Source of the DNA: Actinomycetes bacterium
GTDB taxonomy: Bacteria; Actinomycetota; Actinomycetes; Propionibacteriales; Nocardioidaceae
DNA length: 20,443 nt
Direction of reading: 5' to 3'
NCBI GenBank assembly: GCA_023417775.1
Contig: JAEZEJ010000009.1
Span: forward strand, 1-20,443
Under the pieces are notes generated by a model. It was not told the origin of the DNA. It worked only from the letters and a program-made list of their open reading frames with translations, and made no database searches. Of this stretch, positions 13,558-20,330 are shown piece by piece. Position 1 is the stretch's first letter. Each line of letters starts with the position of its first letter. Made by a program: the position numbers and the translations under genes.

Positions 13558-14624
13558 GACGCGCACCTCGCTCCCCCGACGTCCAGGCCCTCGTCGCCAC
13601 CGAGCTTCAGCGGCGTCTCGGGCAGGCCGAGGATCGGGATCGCCGGGATGACGATCTGACCCTTCAGCTCGCACAGGTAGAAGTTGAAGTAGCTGCCGCT
13701 GGAGGCCGCATTGCCGAGGGTCTCGGCCTTGTGCGGCATGATCTGGATCGACGTCGACAGCGCCGCCAGGTTCTCGTCGGTGCTGAGATTCGCGGTGAGC
13801 GCGTTGAGCTGCCGGACGTCCTCGGCGAGGGCGGGACGCCCCTGCTGGAGCAGGTCGGCGGTCTCGGTCGACAAGGCCGACACCGAGTCGATCGAGTTCA
13901 AGATGGCGTCGCGGTCCTCGGTCAGCCCGCTGACGAACTGCTGCAGCGTGTCGATCGTGCGGGTCAGCTCGGCATCGCGGCTGCCGATCATGTCCAGGGT
14001 CTCGCTCAGGTTGACGATGACATCGCCGATGAGCTCGTCGCGGTCGGCGAGCGTGGAGGTCAGCGAGGCCGTTCGCGCGAGCAGCGTCTCCACATTGCCG
14101 CTCTCTCCCTGGAAGGTCTGCACGATCTCGAAGGCGAGCTGATTGGTGTCATCGGGAGACAGCGCCTGGAAGACCGGCTTGAAGCCGTTCAACAGGACAT
14201 TGAGGTCGAGCGCCTCCTGGGTCTGGTCGGGGCCGATCGTCGCGCCCGCCTCCAGCCGGTCGGTGGCTCCCTCGGATCCCTGCGTCAAGGCGATATAGCG
14301 CTGTCCGACGAGATTGCGGAACTTGATGGTGACATTGGTGTTCTGCGTCAGCGGGACCTCCTCGTCCACCGCGAAGGTCACCTCCGCCTGATCGCGATCG
14401 ACGATGTCGATGCCGCGGACCGAGCCCACGCGCACACCGGCGATCCGCACCTCGTCGCCCTTGGCGACACCGGTGACGTCGTCGAAGACGGCCGTGTACT
14501 CGGTGCGCTGGTCGAAGAAAGTCGCACCGAGGGTCAGGGCGAGCACCCAGGTGGTGGCCGCCGTGAACGCCAGGAAGACCGACAGCTTGACCGCCGCCGA
14601 GGCTGAGGCTCTATCGAGCTTCAC
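13554..14624 (-). CDS. mceB: MCE family protein MceB
   Basis: This second MCE subunit has 356 aa. The start is a GTG at 14624, with GGAGGT 8 nt upstream. It overlaps the end of mceA by 14 nt, the longest overlap in the operon. A membrane anchor is at about 11-33. The MCE domain lies at about 41-117 (AKGDEVRIAGVRVGSVRGI, LVGQRYIALTQG). A helical region of about 150-295 follows, with repeated DRDELI/RDAEL/DRDAIL-type segments. The C-terminus has YFNFYLCELKGQI and a final GGARCAS; the two cysteines are at the positions usual for MceB and may form a disulfide. The product is a subunit of the periplasmic lipid channel, anchored in the plasma membrane. Confidence 0.93.
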   Translation of the reverse strand: MKLDRASASAAVKLSVFLAFTAATTWVLALTLGATFFDQRTEYTAVFDDVTGVAKGDEVRIAGVRVGSVRGIDIVDRDQAEVTFAVDEEVPLTQNTNVTIKFRNLVGQRYIALTQGSEGATDRLEAGATIGPDQTQEALDLNVLLNGFKPVFQALSPDDTNQLAFEIVQTFQGESGNVETLLARTASLTSTLADRDELIGDVIVNLSETLDMIGSRDAELTRTIDTLQQFVSGLTEDRDAILNSIDSVSALSTETADLLQQGRPALAEDVRQLNALTANLSTDENLAALSTSIQIMPHKAETLGNAASSGSYFNFYLCELKGQIVIPAIPILGLPETPLKLGGDEGLDVGGARCAS

Positions 14625-16002
14625 TGATCTTCACCTCCGATCCGCGCAGCAGGGGGCTGACGAGCAGCGGCGCGAGGTCGGACAGCTCCTCGGCCTTCTG
14701 CCCGGTCTGGGCGGCCACCAGCGACTTGACCGCCGTGCGCTGGGCTGCGGTGTCCGACAGCACGCTGGGCTGCACGGCGGCGTCCAGCGAGGCGGCACCG
14801 GGTGCGACACGCTCGAAGTCCTCGGGGGATCCGAACTTGCCGTTGTGGTCGTTGTCGATGCCCACGAGCTGGTACACCTCGGCGGGGACGCTGAAGGGGT
14901 TCTCCTGCGGATACGGGTTCTCCCCGTTCACCGCCTGCTCCAGCTGCAGGCAGGTGGGCTGCGCGGCGGGGTCCGTGTCGAGCACCTGCTGGGAGATCTC
15001 GGCCCGCTCGCCGTCCTCATAGCCGGTGGGCTGTCCGGCCAGGGGCAGCAGCTCGAGGTCGATGTGCACCGTCTGATCGCGCAGCACCGAGTCGAGCCGC
15101 GGACGCAGCTCGGCCATGGCGTCGAGGAAGCAGGGGAAGGTACTGGAGTAGCGGTCGAGGACCTCGACGACCGGTGCGGTCTGCCGGGGCACGGTCACCA
15201 GATTCTCGGCATTCACGTCGACGAACTCGGTGAGGGTGTCGGCGAGCGCCGTGCCCTCGTTGAAGAAGGCGAGGAGCTGGGACTGCTTGGCCACGACGGT
15301 GTCGCCGGTGAAGACCGCGTTCTCCAGCAGCCGGCCGATATCGGGCATCGCATCGGCATAGCCGTCGGCCACCGTGCCCAGGGCCGTCAGATCGTCGATC
15401 AGCTGGGGCACCTCGGGATTGATCTCGCGGAGGTAGTCACGGGCGGTCACCAGGGTCTCGCCGAGCTGCTCGCCGCGACCCTCGAGCGCCTGCGAGACCG
15501 CCGAGAGCGTGTAGGCGACGTCCTGAGGATCGACGGCGGTGAGCAGCGGATAGAGATCATTGAGCAGCTCCTCGACCTCGACCGGCACCTCGGCTCGGGC
15601 GATGACATCGCCCGCCCGCAGGGTGTCGCCGGTAGAGGTCTCGGGCGGCACGAGCGAGACCTGCTTCTCGCCGAAGAGCGTCTTGGGCACGATCTGCCCC
15701 GTCACCCCGGCGGGGATGCGATCGATGTAGTCGGGGTCCATGGCGAGCTTCATGGTGACCTGCCGGCCATCGGTCTCCACCTCGCGCACCTCCCCCACGC
15801 GCATGCCCCGCAGTTTCACATCGGCATTGCTCGGCAGGCTGGCACCGGCGGTGCTCGCGTACATGGTGACCGGCACCGAGGACACGAACTGCTTGGTGAA
15901 GAACGCGTAGGTGACCCACACGAGGAAGACGACGAGCGCCAGGAAGACGATGCCGAGCGCGCGGATCGAGGCGGTGCGCTCCATCACGGGTGTACGAGCC
16001 AT
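14611..16002 (-). CDS. mceA: MCE family protein MceA, with EF-hand-like loop
   Basis: This first MCE subunit has 463 aa. The ATG at 16002 lies 1 nt after the yrbEB stop, and its ribosome binding site is weak, so translation probably relies on coupling. A membrane anchor is at about 14-35. The MCE domain is at about 41-120 (PSNADVKLRGMRVGEVREV, LFGEKQVSLVPP). A helical region of about 140-280 follows, then a C-terminal part with C291 and C351. Residues 383-394 read DNDHNGKFGSPE, which fits the 12-residue EF-hand calcium loop (D1, D3, N5, G6, hydrophobic F8, E12); I do not know this as a standard MceA feature. The rest is a normal MceA. The protein should be exported and anchored, forming part of the lipid tunnel. 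Confidence 0.92.
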   Translation of the reverse strand: MARTPVMERTASIRALGIVFLALVVFLVWVTYAFFTKQFVSSVPVTMYASTAGASLPSNADVKLRGMRVGEVREVETDGRQVTMKLAMDPDYIDRIPAGVTGQIVPKTLFGEKQVSLVPPETSTGDTLRAGDVIARAEVPVEVEELLNDLYPLLTAVDPQDVAYTLSAVSQALEGRGEQLGETLVTARDYLREINPEVPQLIDDLTALGTVADGYADAMPDIGRLLENAVFTGDTVVAKQSQLLAFFNEGTALADTLTEFVDVNAENLVTVPRQTAPVVEVLDRYSSTFPCFLDAMAELRPRLDSVLRDQTVHIDLELLPLAGQPTGYEDGERAEISQQVLDTDPAAQPTCLQLEQAVNGENPYPQENPFSVPAEVYQLVGIDNDHNGKFGSPEDFERVAPGAASLDAAVQPSVLSDTAAQRTAVKSLVAAQTGQKAEELSDLAPLLVSPLLRGSEVKISEAR

Positions 16003-16003
16003 A

Positions 16004-16831
16004 TCAACCAGCCAGCCTCACGGTGACATTGGTGCCCCAGATCGCCATCGAGGCGAGGAGGTCCACGACGGTGATCGCGACGATCGACGTGCGCACGGCG
16101 CGACCGACCGCCACGCCGACGCCCGCCGGCCCTCCGGAGGCGTAGTAGCCGTAGTAGCAGTGGATCAGGATCACCACCACGGCGAAGATCAGCACCTTCG
16201 CGAAGGACCAGAGCACGTCCTCGGGCGGAAGGAAGGTCATGAAGTAGTGGTCGTAGGTGCCCACGCTCTGGCCGAAGAACCGCGTGATGGTCAGACGGGT
16301 GGCGAAATAGGAGGACAGCAGGCCGACGATGTACAGCGGGATGACGGCCACCAGCCCGGCCAACACCCGCGTGGTGACCAGATACGGCAGGGACGGGATC
16401 GCCATGACCTCGAGGGCGTCGACCTCCTCGCTGATCCGCATCGCCCCGAGCTGGGCGGTGAAACCGCAGCCGACCGTCGCCGCCAGGGCGATGCCGGCGA
16501 CGATGGGGGCGATCTCGCGGGTGTTGAAGTAGGCCGACACGAAACCGGTCAGCGGCGCGGTGCCCAGCTGGTCGAGGGCCGCGAAGGACTGGATGCCGAC
16601 CTCGGTGCCGGTGAAGAAGGTCATCGCGGTGATGACGCCGACCGTGCCGCCGATGAGGGCGAGGGAGCCCGAGCCGAGGGCGACCTCGGCCAGCAGGCGC
16701 ATGATCTCGCGGCTGTAGTTGGCGATGGTGCGCGGGATCGACATCAATACGCGCACATAGAACAGCATCTGCCGGCCCAGCGTGTCCAGGGTGCTGAGCG
16801 GCTGTTCGTAGAGCGTGGAGAGGCGTGCCAT
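16004..16831 (-). CDS. yrbEB: YrbE-type (MlaE family) ABC permease YrbEB
   Basis: This is the second of two integral membrane permease subunits, 275 aa, the usual length for YrbEB. The ATG at 16831 lies 2 nt after the yrbEA stop, with AGGGGA upstream. The frame is open much further 5', but that part overlaps yrbEA and is not real. Several hydrophobic helices are visible, at about 52-75, 105-130, 155-180, 210-232 and 247-265. The MlaE-family coupling motif is EEVDALEVMAIPSLPYLV at 135-152, which contacts the ATPase. Together with YrbEA it forms the membrane core that passes substrate between the MceA-F channel and the cytoplasmic side, powered by MceG. Confidence 0.94.
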   Translation of the reverse strand: MARLSTLYEQPLSTLDTLGRQMLFYVRVLMSIPRTIANYSREIMRLLAEVALGSGSLALIGGTVGVITAMTFFTGTEVGIQSFAALDQLGTAPLTGFVSAYFNTREIAPIVAGIALAATVGCGFTAQLGAMRISEEVDALEVMAIPSLPYLVTTRVLAGLVAVIPLYIVGLLSSYFATRLTITRFFGQSVGTYDHYFMTFLPPEDVLWSFAKVLIFAVVVILIHCYYGYYASGGPAGVGVAVGRAVRTSIVAITVVDLLASMAIWGTNVTVRLAG

Positions 16832-16833
16832 CG

Positions 16834-17613
16834 TCACATCCCCTTGGGCGGGACGAGCTGCATGTACACGGCCGAGATCACGAAGTTGACGACGAACAGC
16901 AGGGTGAACGTGATGACCACGGCCTCGTTGACGGCATCGCCCACGCCCTTCGGTCCGCCCTTGGCGTTCATGCCCTTGTAGGCGGCGACGATCGCCGCGA
17001 GGAAGCCGAAGATCATCGACTTGACCATCGCCTGGACCAGGTCGGGCACCTGGGCGAGGGCCGAGAACGAGGCGATATAGGCGCCGGGGGTGCCGTCCTG
17101 CAGGACGACATTGAAGAAGTAGCCGCCGGCGACGCCGACGATGGTGACGAGCCCGTTCAGGGCGACCGCCACCATGACGCAGGCCCAGACCCGCGGGACC
17201 ACCAGGCGATGGATCGGGTCGATGCCCAGCACCATCATCGCGTCGAGCTCCTCGCGGATCTTGCGAGCGCCGAAGTCGGAGGCGATCGCCGATCCGGCGG
17301 CGCCGGCGATCAGCAGTGCCGTCGCGATCGGCCCGGCTTCCTTGACCACGGCGAGGACGGCCGCCGAGCCGGTGAAGGACTGGGCGCCGAACTGCTGGAT
17401 CAGCCCACCGACCTGCAAGGCGATGACGGCGCCGAAGGGGATGGCGACGAACATCGTGGGGATGATCGTCACCGTCACGATGAACCAGGCCTGCTGGAGG
17501 AACTCCCGGAACTGGAAGGGCAGCCGGAAGGTCGTGACCAGCACGTCGATCATGAAGGCGAAGAGACCGCCGGCGATGCGAGCGGGAGCGGCGACGGCGG
17601 ACGTCACGCTCAT
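16834..17613 (-). CDS. yrbEA: YrbE-type (MlaE family) ABC permease YrbEA
   Basis: This is the first permease subunit of the Mce importer, 259 aa. The start ATG at 17613 overlaps the mceG stop as ATGA and has GGGAGCG upstream. Helices are visible at about 44-70, 82-110, 143-170, 200-212 and 231-252. The MlaE coupling motif is REELDAMMVLGIDPIHRLV at 120-138. The N-terminal amphipathic stretch before the first helix (FRLPFQFREFLQQAWF, 29-44) is typical for the family. The gene is bracketed by the ATPase and the second permease gene, so the three ABC core genes lie side by side, which makes their partnership clear. Confidence 0.94.
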   Translation of the reverse strand: MSVTSAVAAPARIAGGLFAFMIDVLVTTFRLPFQFREFLQQAWFIVTVTIIPTMFVAIPFGAVIALQVGGLIQQFGAQSFTGSAAVLAVVKEAGPIATALLIAGAAGSAIASDFGARKIREELDAMMVLGIDPIHRLVVPRVWACVMVAVALNGLVTIVGVAGGYFFNVVLQDGTPGAYIASFSALAQVPDLVQAMVKSMIFGFLAAIVAAYKGMNAKGGPKGVGDAVNEAVVITFTLLFVVNFVISAVYMQLVPPKGM

Positions 17614-18566
17614 CCGGCGCTCCCGGGGGCGGCGACCGCATCGTCGAAGGAGCCGGCGGGCGGGACGACGCCGTTCTCGCGGCACCACTCGCCCGCCGGG
17701 CGCTCGGCGCGGCGGGGCAGGCCGTTGCTGGGCTCGAGCTGACGGGTGATCGGCGGCAGCGGCGGCATATCGAAGCCGGCCTCGGCGGCGAGCTCGTCGG
17801 CGTCCTTCTCCTCGCTCATCCCGATCGGGCCGACGCGCTGGGCGTTGAGGAACTGCGCGACCACCGGCTCGGTACTGCTGAGCAGCATCTCGCGGGGCCC
17901 GAACATGGCCAGGTGCTTGTGATAGAGCAGGCCGATATTGTCCGGCACCGTGCGGGCGGTGTTGATGTCGTGCGTGACGATGAGGAAGGTGGCGTCGATC
18001 TGCGCGTTGAGGTCGATGAAGAGCTGGTTGATGTAGGCGGTGCGCACCGGGTCGAGGCCCGAGTCGGGCTCGTCGATGAGCAGGATCTCCGGATCCAGCA
18101 CGAGGGCGCGGGCCAGTCCGGCGCGCTTGCGCATACCGCCGGAGATCTCACCGGGCAGCTTGTCCTCGGCACCGACCAGACCGGTGAGGTCCATCTTCTC
18201 CATGACGATCTTGCGGATCTCGGATTCGGACTTCTTGGTGTGCTCGCGCAGCGGGAAGGCCACATTGTCGAAGAGGGTCATGGAGCCGAACATGGCGCCA
18301 TCCTGGAACAGCACGCCGAAGAGCTTGCGCACCTCGTAGAGCTCGCGCTCGGGGCAGCTGGCGATGTCGACGCCCTCGATGACGACGCTGCCCTCATTGG
18401 GCTTGATCAGCCCGATGAGGGTCTTGAGGAAGACCGACTTGCCGGTGCCCGAGGGGCCCAGCATGACCGACACCTCTCCGGCCGGCAGCGTCAGCGTGAC
18501 GTCGCGCCAGATGAGCTGCTTGCCGAACTTCTTGGTCAGTCCGGTGACCTCTACCTCGACTCCCAC
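17610..18566 (-). CDS. mceG: Mce ABC transporter ATPase MceG (Mkl)
   Basis: This is the ATP-binding subunit that drives the Mce lipid importer, 318 aa. The start is a GTG at 18566 with AAGGAGG about 5 nt upstream; the resulting VGVEVEVTGLTKKFG aligns with MGVSIEVNGLTKSFG of M. tuberculosis Mkl. Motifs: Walker A GPSGTGKS at 37-44, Q-loop Q88, signature ISGGMRKRAGLARAL at 141-155, Walker B ILLIDE ending at D165-E166, and H-loop H199. The stretch after about residue 235 (GPIGMSEEKDADELA) is the MceG-specific extension; the last ~45 residues (Pro/Arg/Glu-rich) differ from Mkl. The protein is cytoplasmic and binds YrbEA/YrbEB. In mycobacteria one unlinked MceG serves several mce operons; here it heads its own operon. 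Confidence 0.95.
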   Translation of the reverse strand: MGVEVEVTGLTKKFGKQLIWRDVTLTLPAGEVSVMLGPSGTGKSVFLKTLIGLIKPNEGSVVIEGVDIASCPERELYEVRKLFGVLFQDGAMFGSMTLFDNVAFPLREHTKKSESEIRKIVMEKMDLTGLVGAEDKLPGEISGGMRKRAGLARALVLDPEILLIDEPDSGLDPVRTAYINQLFIDLNAQIDATFLIVTHDINTARTVPDNIGLLYHKHLAMFGPREMLLSSTEPVVAQFLNAQRVGPIGMSEEKDADELAAEAGFDMPPLPPITRQLEPSNGLPRRAERPAGEWCRENGVVPPAGSFDDAVAAPGSAG

Positions 18567-18666
18567 CAGACCCTCCTTCTGCGTGGTCGAACCATGTCGC
18601 GGGCCATCTCCCTGTGAGCCCCGACACAAGCCCCAACGAACCCGTGGGACAAAGGTCACGGCCAGT

Positions 18667-18694
18667 TACATAGAAAGTGACCCATGAGTAACCA
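18667..18694 (-). promoter_or_regulatory. Candidate promoter of the mceG-mce operon with overlapping palindrome
   Basis: On the minus strand TGGTTA (18689-18694) and TATGTA (18667-18672) are spaced by 16 nt, giving a start near 18660 and a leader of about 95 nt before the mceG GTG. The imperfect palindrome GTGACCCATGAGTAAC (18677-18692) fills the space between the two boxes, a classical position for a repressor. The -35 match is weak, so this is an inference. Confidence 0.4.
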
Positions 18695-18719
18695 TCGGGT
18701 GCCGCAGGGGCTCATGCAC

Positions 18720-18736
18720 GGTAACTCACCGTGACC
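18720..18736. promoter_or_regulatory. Second operator-like palindrome upstream of mceG
   Basis: GGTAACTCACCGTGACC is a 6-5-6 imperfect inverted repeat (GGTAAC against GGTCAC). It shares its half-sites with the palindrome at 18677-18692, about 43 bp centre to centre, roughly four helical turns. Two like sites near one promoter suggest a dimeric regulator, perhaps TetR- or GntR-type; no regulator gene lies in the window. Confidence 0.4.
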
Positions 18737-18772
18737 CCCATGGCCACTCGACCGATCGCTGGCGGCTTTCAC

Positions 18773-18786
18773 GGCCTCGCGAGGCC
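18773..18786. repeat. 14-bp perfect palindrome
   Basis: GGCCTCGCGAGGCC is a perfect palindrome in the gap between rplL and mceG, just upstream of the repeat array in + strand coordinates. In GC-rich DNA a palindrome of this size can occur by chance; no function is assigned. Confidence 0.5.
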
Positions 18787-18809
18787 CGACAGATCGGCCG
18801 CCACCCGGG

Positions 18810-18971
18810 GCGGTGAGTCATCAACCACCCGAGCGGTGACCCTCTGGTTGATCACGCACCGCGATCGGGCCGGTCGCGATTGCGGTGAACCATCAACCAT
18901 CCCGACCACGGCGATGGTTGACCGCGCACCGCTCTCCGCCACGACGCGATGACGGTGAGCCATCGACCATC
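18810..18971. repeat. Array of five alternating inverted repeat arms (~71-bp period)
   Basis: Three forward arms close to GCGGTGARYCATCAACCATC lie at 18810-18829, 18882-18901 and 18952-18971. Two reverse arms lie at 18843-18862 and 18913-18932. Forward arms repeat every 70-72 bp. Each forward arm is followed after 11-13 nt by a reverse arm, and each reverse arm after exactly 19 nt by the next forward arm. The common core is TCAACCA. The array sits between the rplL terminator and the mceG promoter. It could form hairpins or bind a protein at several sites. It is not a CRISPR array: the arms alternate in orientation and the spacers are short and partly similar. Confidence 0.8.
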
Positions 18972-18985
18972 GCCCCCGCACATGA

Positions 18986-19020
18986 CGAAGCGCCCGCCCC
19001 CAGTGGGGACGGGCGCTTCG
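18986..19020 (-). terminator. Rho-independent-type terminator of rplJ-rplL
   Basis: A strong GC-rich stem pairs CGAAGCGCCCG(C)CCCC at 18986-19000 with GGGGACGGGCGCTTCG at 19005-19020, with a 4-nt loop and one unpaired or mismatched position. It starts 22 nt after the rplL stop. There is no long T run, as is common in GC-rich actinobacteria. It should separate the ribosomal transcript from the mce operon. Confidence 0.8.
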
Positions 19021-19042
19021 CGTGGAGAACGTCAGCGACGTG

Positions 19043-19435
19043 TCACTTGAGGGTGACGGTCGCGCCGGCGCCTTCGAGGGCCTCCTTGGCCTTCTCGGCG
19101 GCCTCCTTGTTGACACCCTCGAGGATCGCCTTGGGAGCGCCCTCGACGAGGTCCTTGGCCTCCTTGAGACCCAGGCTCGTGAGGCCACGGACCTCCTTGA
19201 TGACCTGGATCTTCTTGTCGCCGGCCGACTCGAGGACGACATCGAACTCGTCCTGCTCGGCGGCGTCGCCACCGGCGTCGCCGCCAGCGGCGGGAGCGCC
19301 GGCCGCGGCCACGGCCACGGGGGCGGCGGCGGTGACGTCGAAGGTGTCCTCGAACTGCTTCACGAACTCGCTGAGCTCGATCAGCGTCATCTCCTTGAAC
19401 GCGTCGAGCAGTTCATCGGTGCTGAGCTTCGCCAT
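19043..19435 (-). CDS. rplL: 50S ribosomal protein L7/L12
   Basis: This is the flexible stalk protein of the large ribosomal subunit, 130 aa, which binds L10 as dimers and recruits translation factors. The N-terminal dimerisation and L10-binding part is at 1-30 (MAKLSTDELLDAFKEMTLIELSEF region). An Ala/Gly/Pro-rich hinge follows at about 35-58. The C-terminal factor-binding domain is at about 62-130 (EFDVVLESAGDKKIQVIKEVR region, GLKEAKDLVEGAP, ATVTLK end). The ATG at 19435 has AGAAAGGA about 9 nt upstream. It follows rplJ after 59 nt and is closed by a strong terminator. Confidence 0.98.
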   Translation of the reverse strand: MAKLSTDELLDAFKEMTLIELSEFVKQFEDTFDVTAAAPVAVAAAGAPAAGGDAGGDAAEQDEFDVVLESAGDKKIQVIKEVRGLTSLGLKEAKDLVEGAPKAILEGVNKEAAEKAKEALEGAGATVTLK

Positions 19436-19494
19436 GGTGTGGCGTCCTTTCTAAGTGTGAGACCCCGAGGGGGCCCCGATGGTGATCGGGCGGT

Positions 19495-20106
19495 TCAGCC
19501 CTCGGTGCTTTCACCCGACTCGGCCGCGGGGGCCTCGTCGGCGGTCGCGGCCTCGGCGGCGGGGGCAGCCCCGCCGGCGAGAACGCTGGGATCGGCCTGG
19601 GCCTTGTCCTGCAGAGCCGCCACGGTGCGGGCGGTCTTGGACAGCGTCGCCTGGAACAGGGCCGCGGCCTTGCTCAGGTTGGCCTTCATGCCGCCCGCGA
19701 GCTTCGCGAGGAGGACCTCGCGCGACTCGAGATCGGCCAGCTTGTTGATCTCGTCGGCCGAGAGGGACTTCCCGTCGAGGAAGCCGCCCTTGATGACGAG
19801 CTGGGTGTTCGCCTTCGCGAAGTCACGCAGACCCTTCGCCGCTTCCACCACATCGCCGTTGATGAAGGCGATGGCGGTCGGTCCGGTGAGCAGCTCGTCA
19901 GCGAGCTCGACACCGGCGTCCTTGGCAGCGATCCTGGTCAGTGTGTTCTTGGCGACGGCATAGCTCGCGGCCTGGCCAAGCGAGCGCCGCAGTTCCTGCA
20001 GCTGCTTGACCGACAGGCCACGGTACTCGGTGAGAACGACACCGTTCGATTCGCGGAAGCTCTCCGCGATCTCGGCGACGGCGGCGGTCTTGTCCGGGCG
20101 TGCCAT
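19495..20106 (-). CDS. rplJ: 50S ribosomal protein L10
   Basis: This is the ribosomal stalk base protein, 203 aa. It anchors L7/L12 dimers to 23S rRNA and, in the L10(L12) complex, represses its own mRNA by binding the leader. The start ATG at 20106 gives MARPDKTAAVAEIAESFRES, with GGAAGGAG about 5 nt upstream; the frame is open further 5', but that part lies over the structured leader. The rRNA-binding N-terminal domain shows GVVLTEYRGLSVKQLQELRR and YAVAKNTLTRIA. The C-terminal helix carrying L7/L12 lies near LSKAAALFQATLSKTARTVAALQ. An Ala/Glu-rich tail of about 35 residues ends the protein, as in other actinobacteria. Confidence 0.98.
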   Translation of the reverse strand: MARPDKTAAVAEIAESFRESNGVVLTEYRGLSVKQLQELRRSLGQAASYAVAKNTLTRIAAKDAGVELADELLTGPTAIAFINGDVVEAAKGLRDFAKANTQLVIKGGFLDGKSLSADEINKLADLESREVLLAKLAGGMKANLSKAAALFQATLSKTARTVAALQDKAQADPSVLAGGAAPAAEAATADEAPAAESGESTEG

Positions 20107-20150
20107 GGGTCTCCTTCCAGCACTGGTTCGATGCCAAGGACCGGGCCCGA

Positions 20151-20187
20151 CACGACAAAAGCGCCCCGACGCAGGCGCGGGACGCTT
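20151..20187 (-). terminator. Attenuator-like hairpin in the rplJ leader
   Basis: On the minus strand AAGCGTCCCG and CGGGGCGCTT form a 10-bp stem (one mismatch or wobble) with a 9-nt loop, followed by TTTTGT, the best T run in the window. It lies 44 nt before rplJ, inside its transcript. Directly 5' of it is a 6-bp perfect hairpin (GGACTC, 20192-20206). It may set how much transcription enters rplJ-rplL. Confidence 0.6.
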
Positions 20188-20221
20188 CTTCGGACTCTGC
20201 GAGTCCCAGGAGACGTACACT

Positions 20222-20293
20222 CACCTGCGCGGGCCGCCCAGACGGGCGCTTGGGGCTCTTCGGGTGAATCGCCACCGGCGGTCTTCGGCAGGT
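20222..20293 (-). promoter_or_regulatory. L10 leader (ribosomal protein autoregulatory RNA)
   Basis: The leader RNA begins with CCTGCCGAAGACCGCCGG and ends with CGCGCAGGTGA; the outer CCTGC (20288-20292) pairs with GCAGG (20224-20228). This layout, with the CCGAAGAC start and a closing GCAGGTGA, matches the L10_leader family found before rplJ in actinobacteria. L10(L12)4 is known to bind such leaders to repress the operon. Assigned by eye, without a covariance search. Confidence 0.7.
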
Positions 20294-20296
20294 TCC

Positions 20297-20326
20297 ATCG
20301 TAGAGGGCGGCTCCCCCGAACTCCAA
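20297..20326 (-). promoter_or_regulatory. Candidate sigma-70-type promoter of rplJ-rplL
   Basis: TTGGAG (20321-20326) and TACGAT (20297-20302) on the minus strand are spaced by 18 nt. The predicted start near 20290-20294 falls at the very first bases of the L10 leader, which supports the call. Confidence 0.5.
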
Positions 20327-20330
20327 ATCG

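Larger units (their letters stand above)
18567..19042. other. 476-bp gene-free region between rplL and mceG
   Basis: No credible coding frame is seen on either strand. In transcription order it holds the rplL terminator (19020-18986), the repeat array (18971-18810), a 14-bp palindrome (18786-18773), two operator-like palindromes (18736-18720 and 18692-18677), a candidate promoter and the mceG leader. The density of inverted repeats suggests a regulatory region for the mce operon. Confidence 0.7.

Noticed and set aside
10002..16026. Long + strand open frames opposite mceA-mceE
   Set aside because: They are complements of verified MCE-domain genes, show no domain pattern and have no ribosome binding sites of note.
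16832..17641. Extended 545-codon reading of yrbEB
   Set aside because: The first 270 codons overlap yrbEA in another frame and have an Arg-rich, non-membrane composition; the permease begins at the ATG at 16831.
18810..18971. CRISPR-like array
   Set aside because: The arms alternate in orientation, are imperfect and are only 11-19 nt apart, and there are no cas genes.
19461..19475. GC-rich hairpin between rplJ and rplL
   Set aside because: The stem is only about 6 bp with one wobble and no T run; too weak to call a regulatory terminator.
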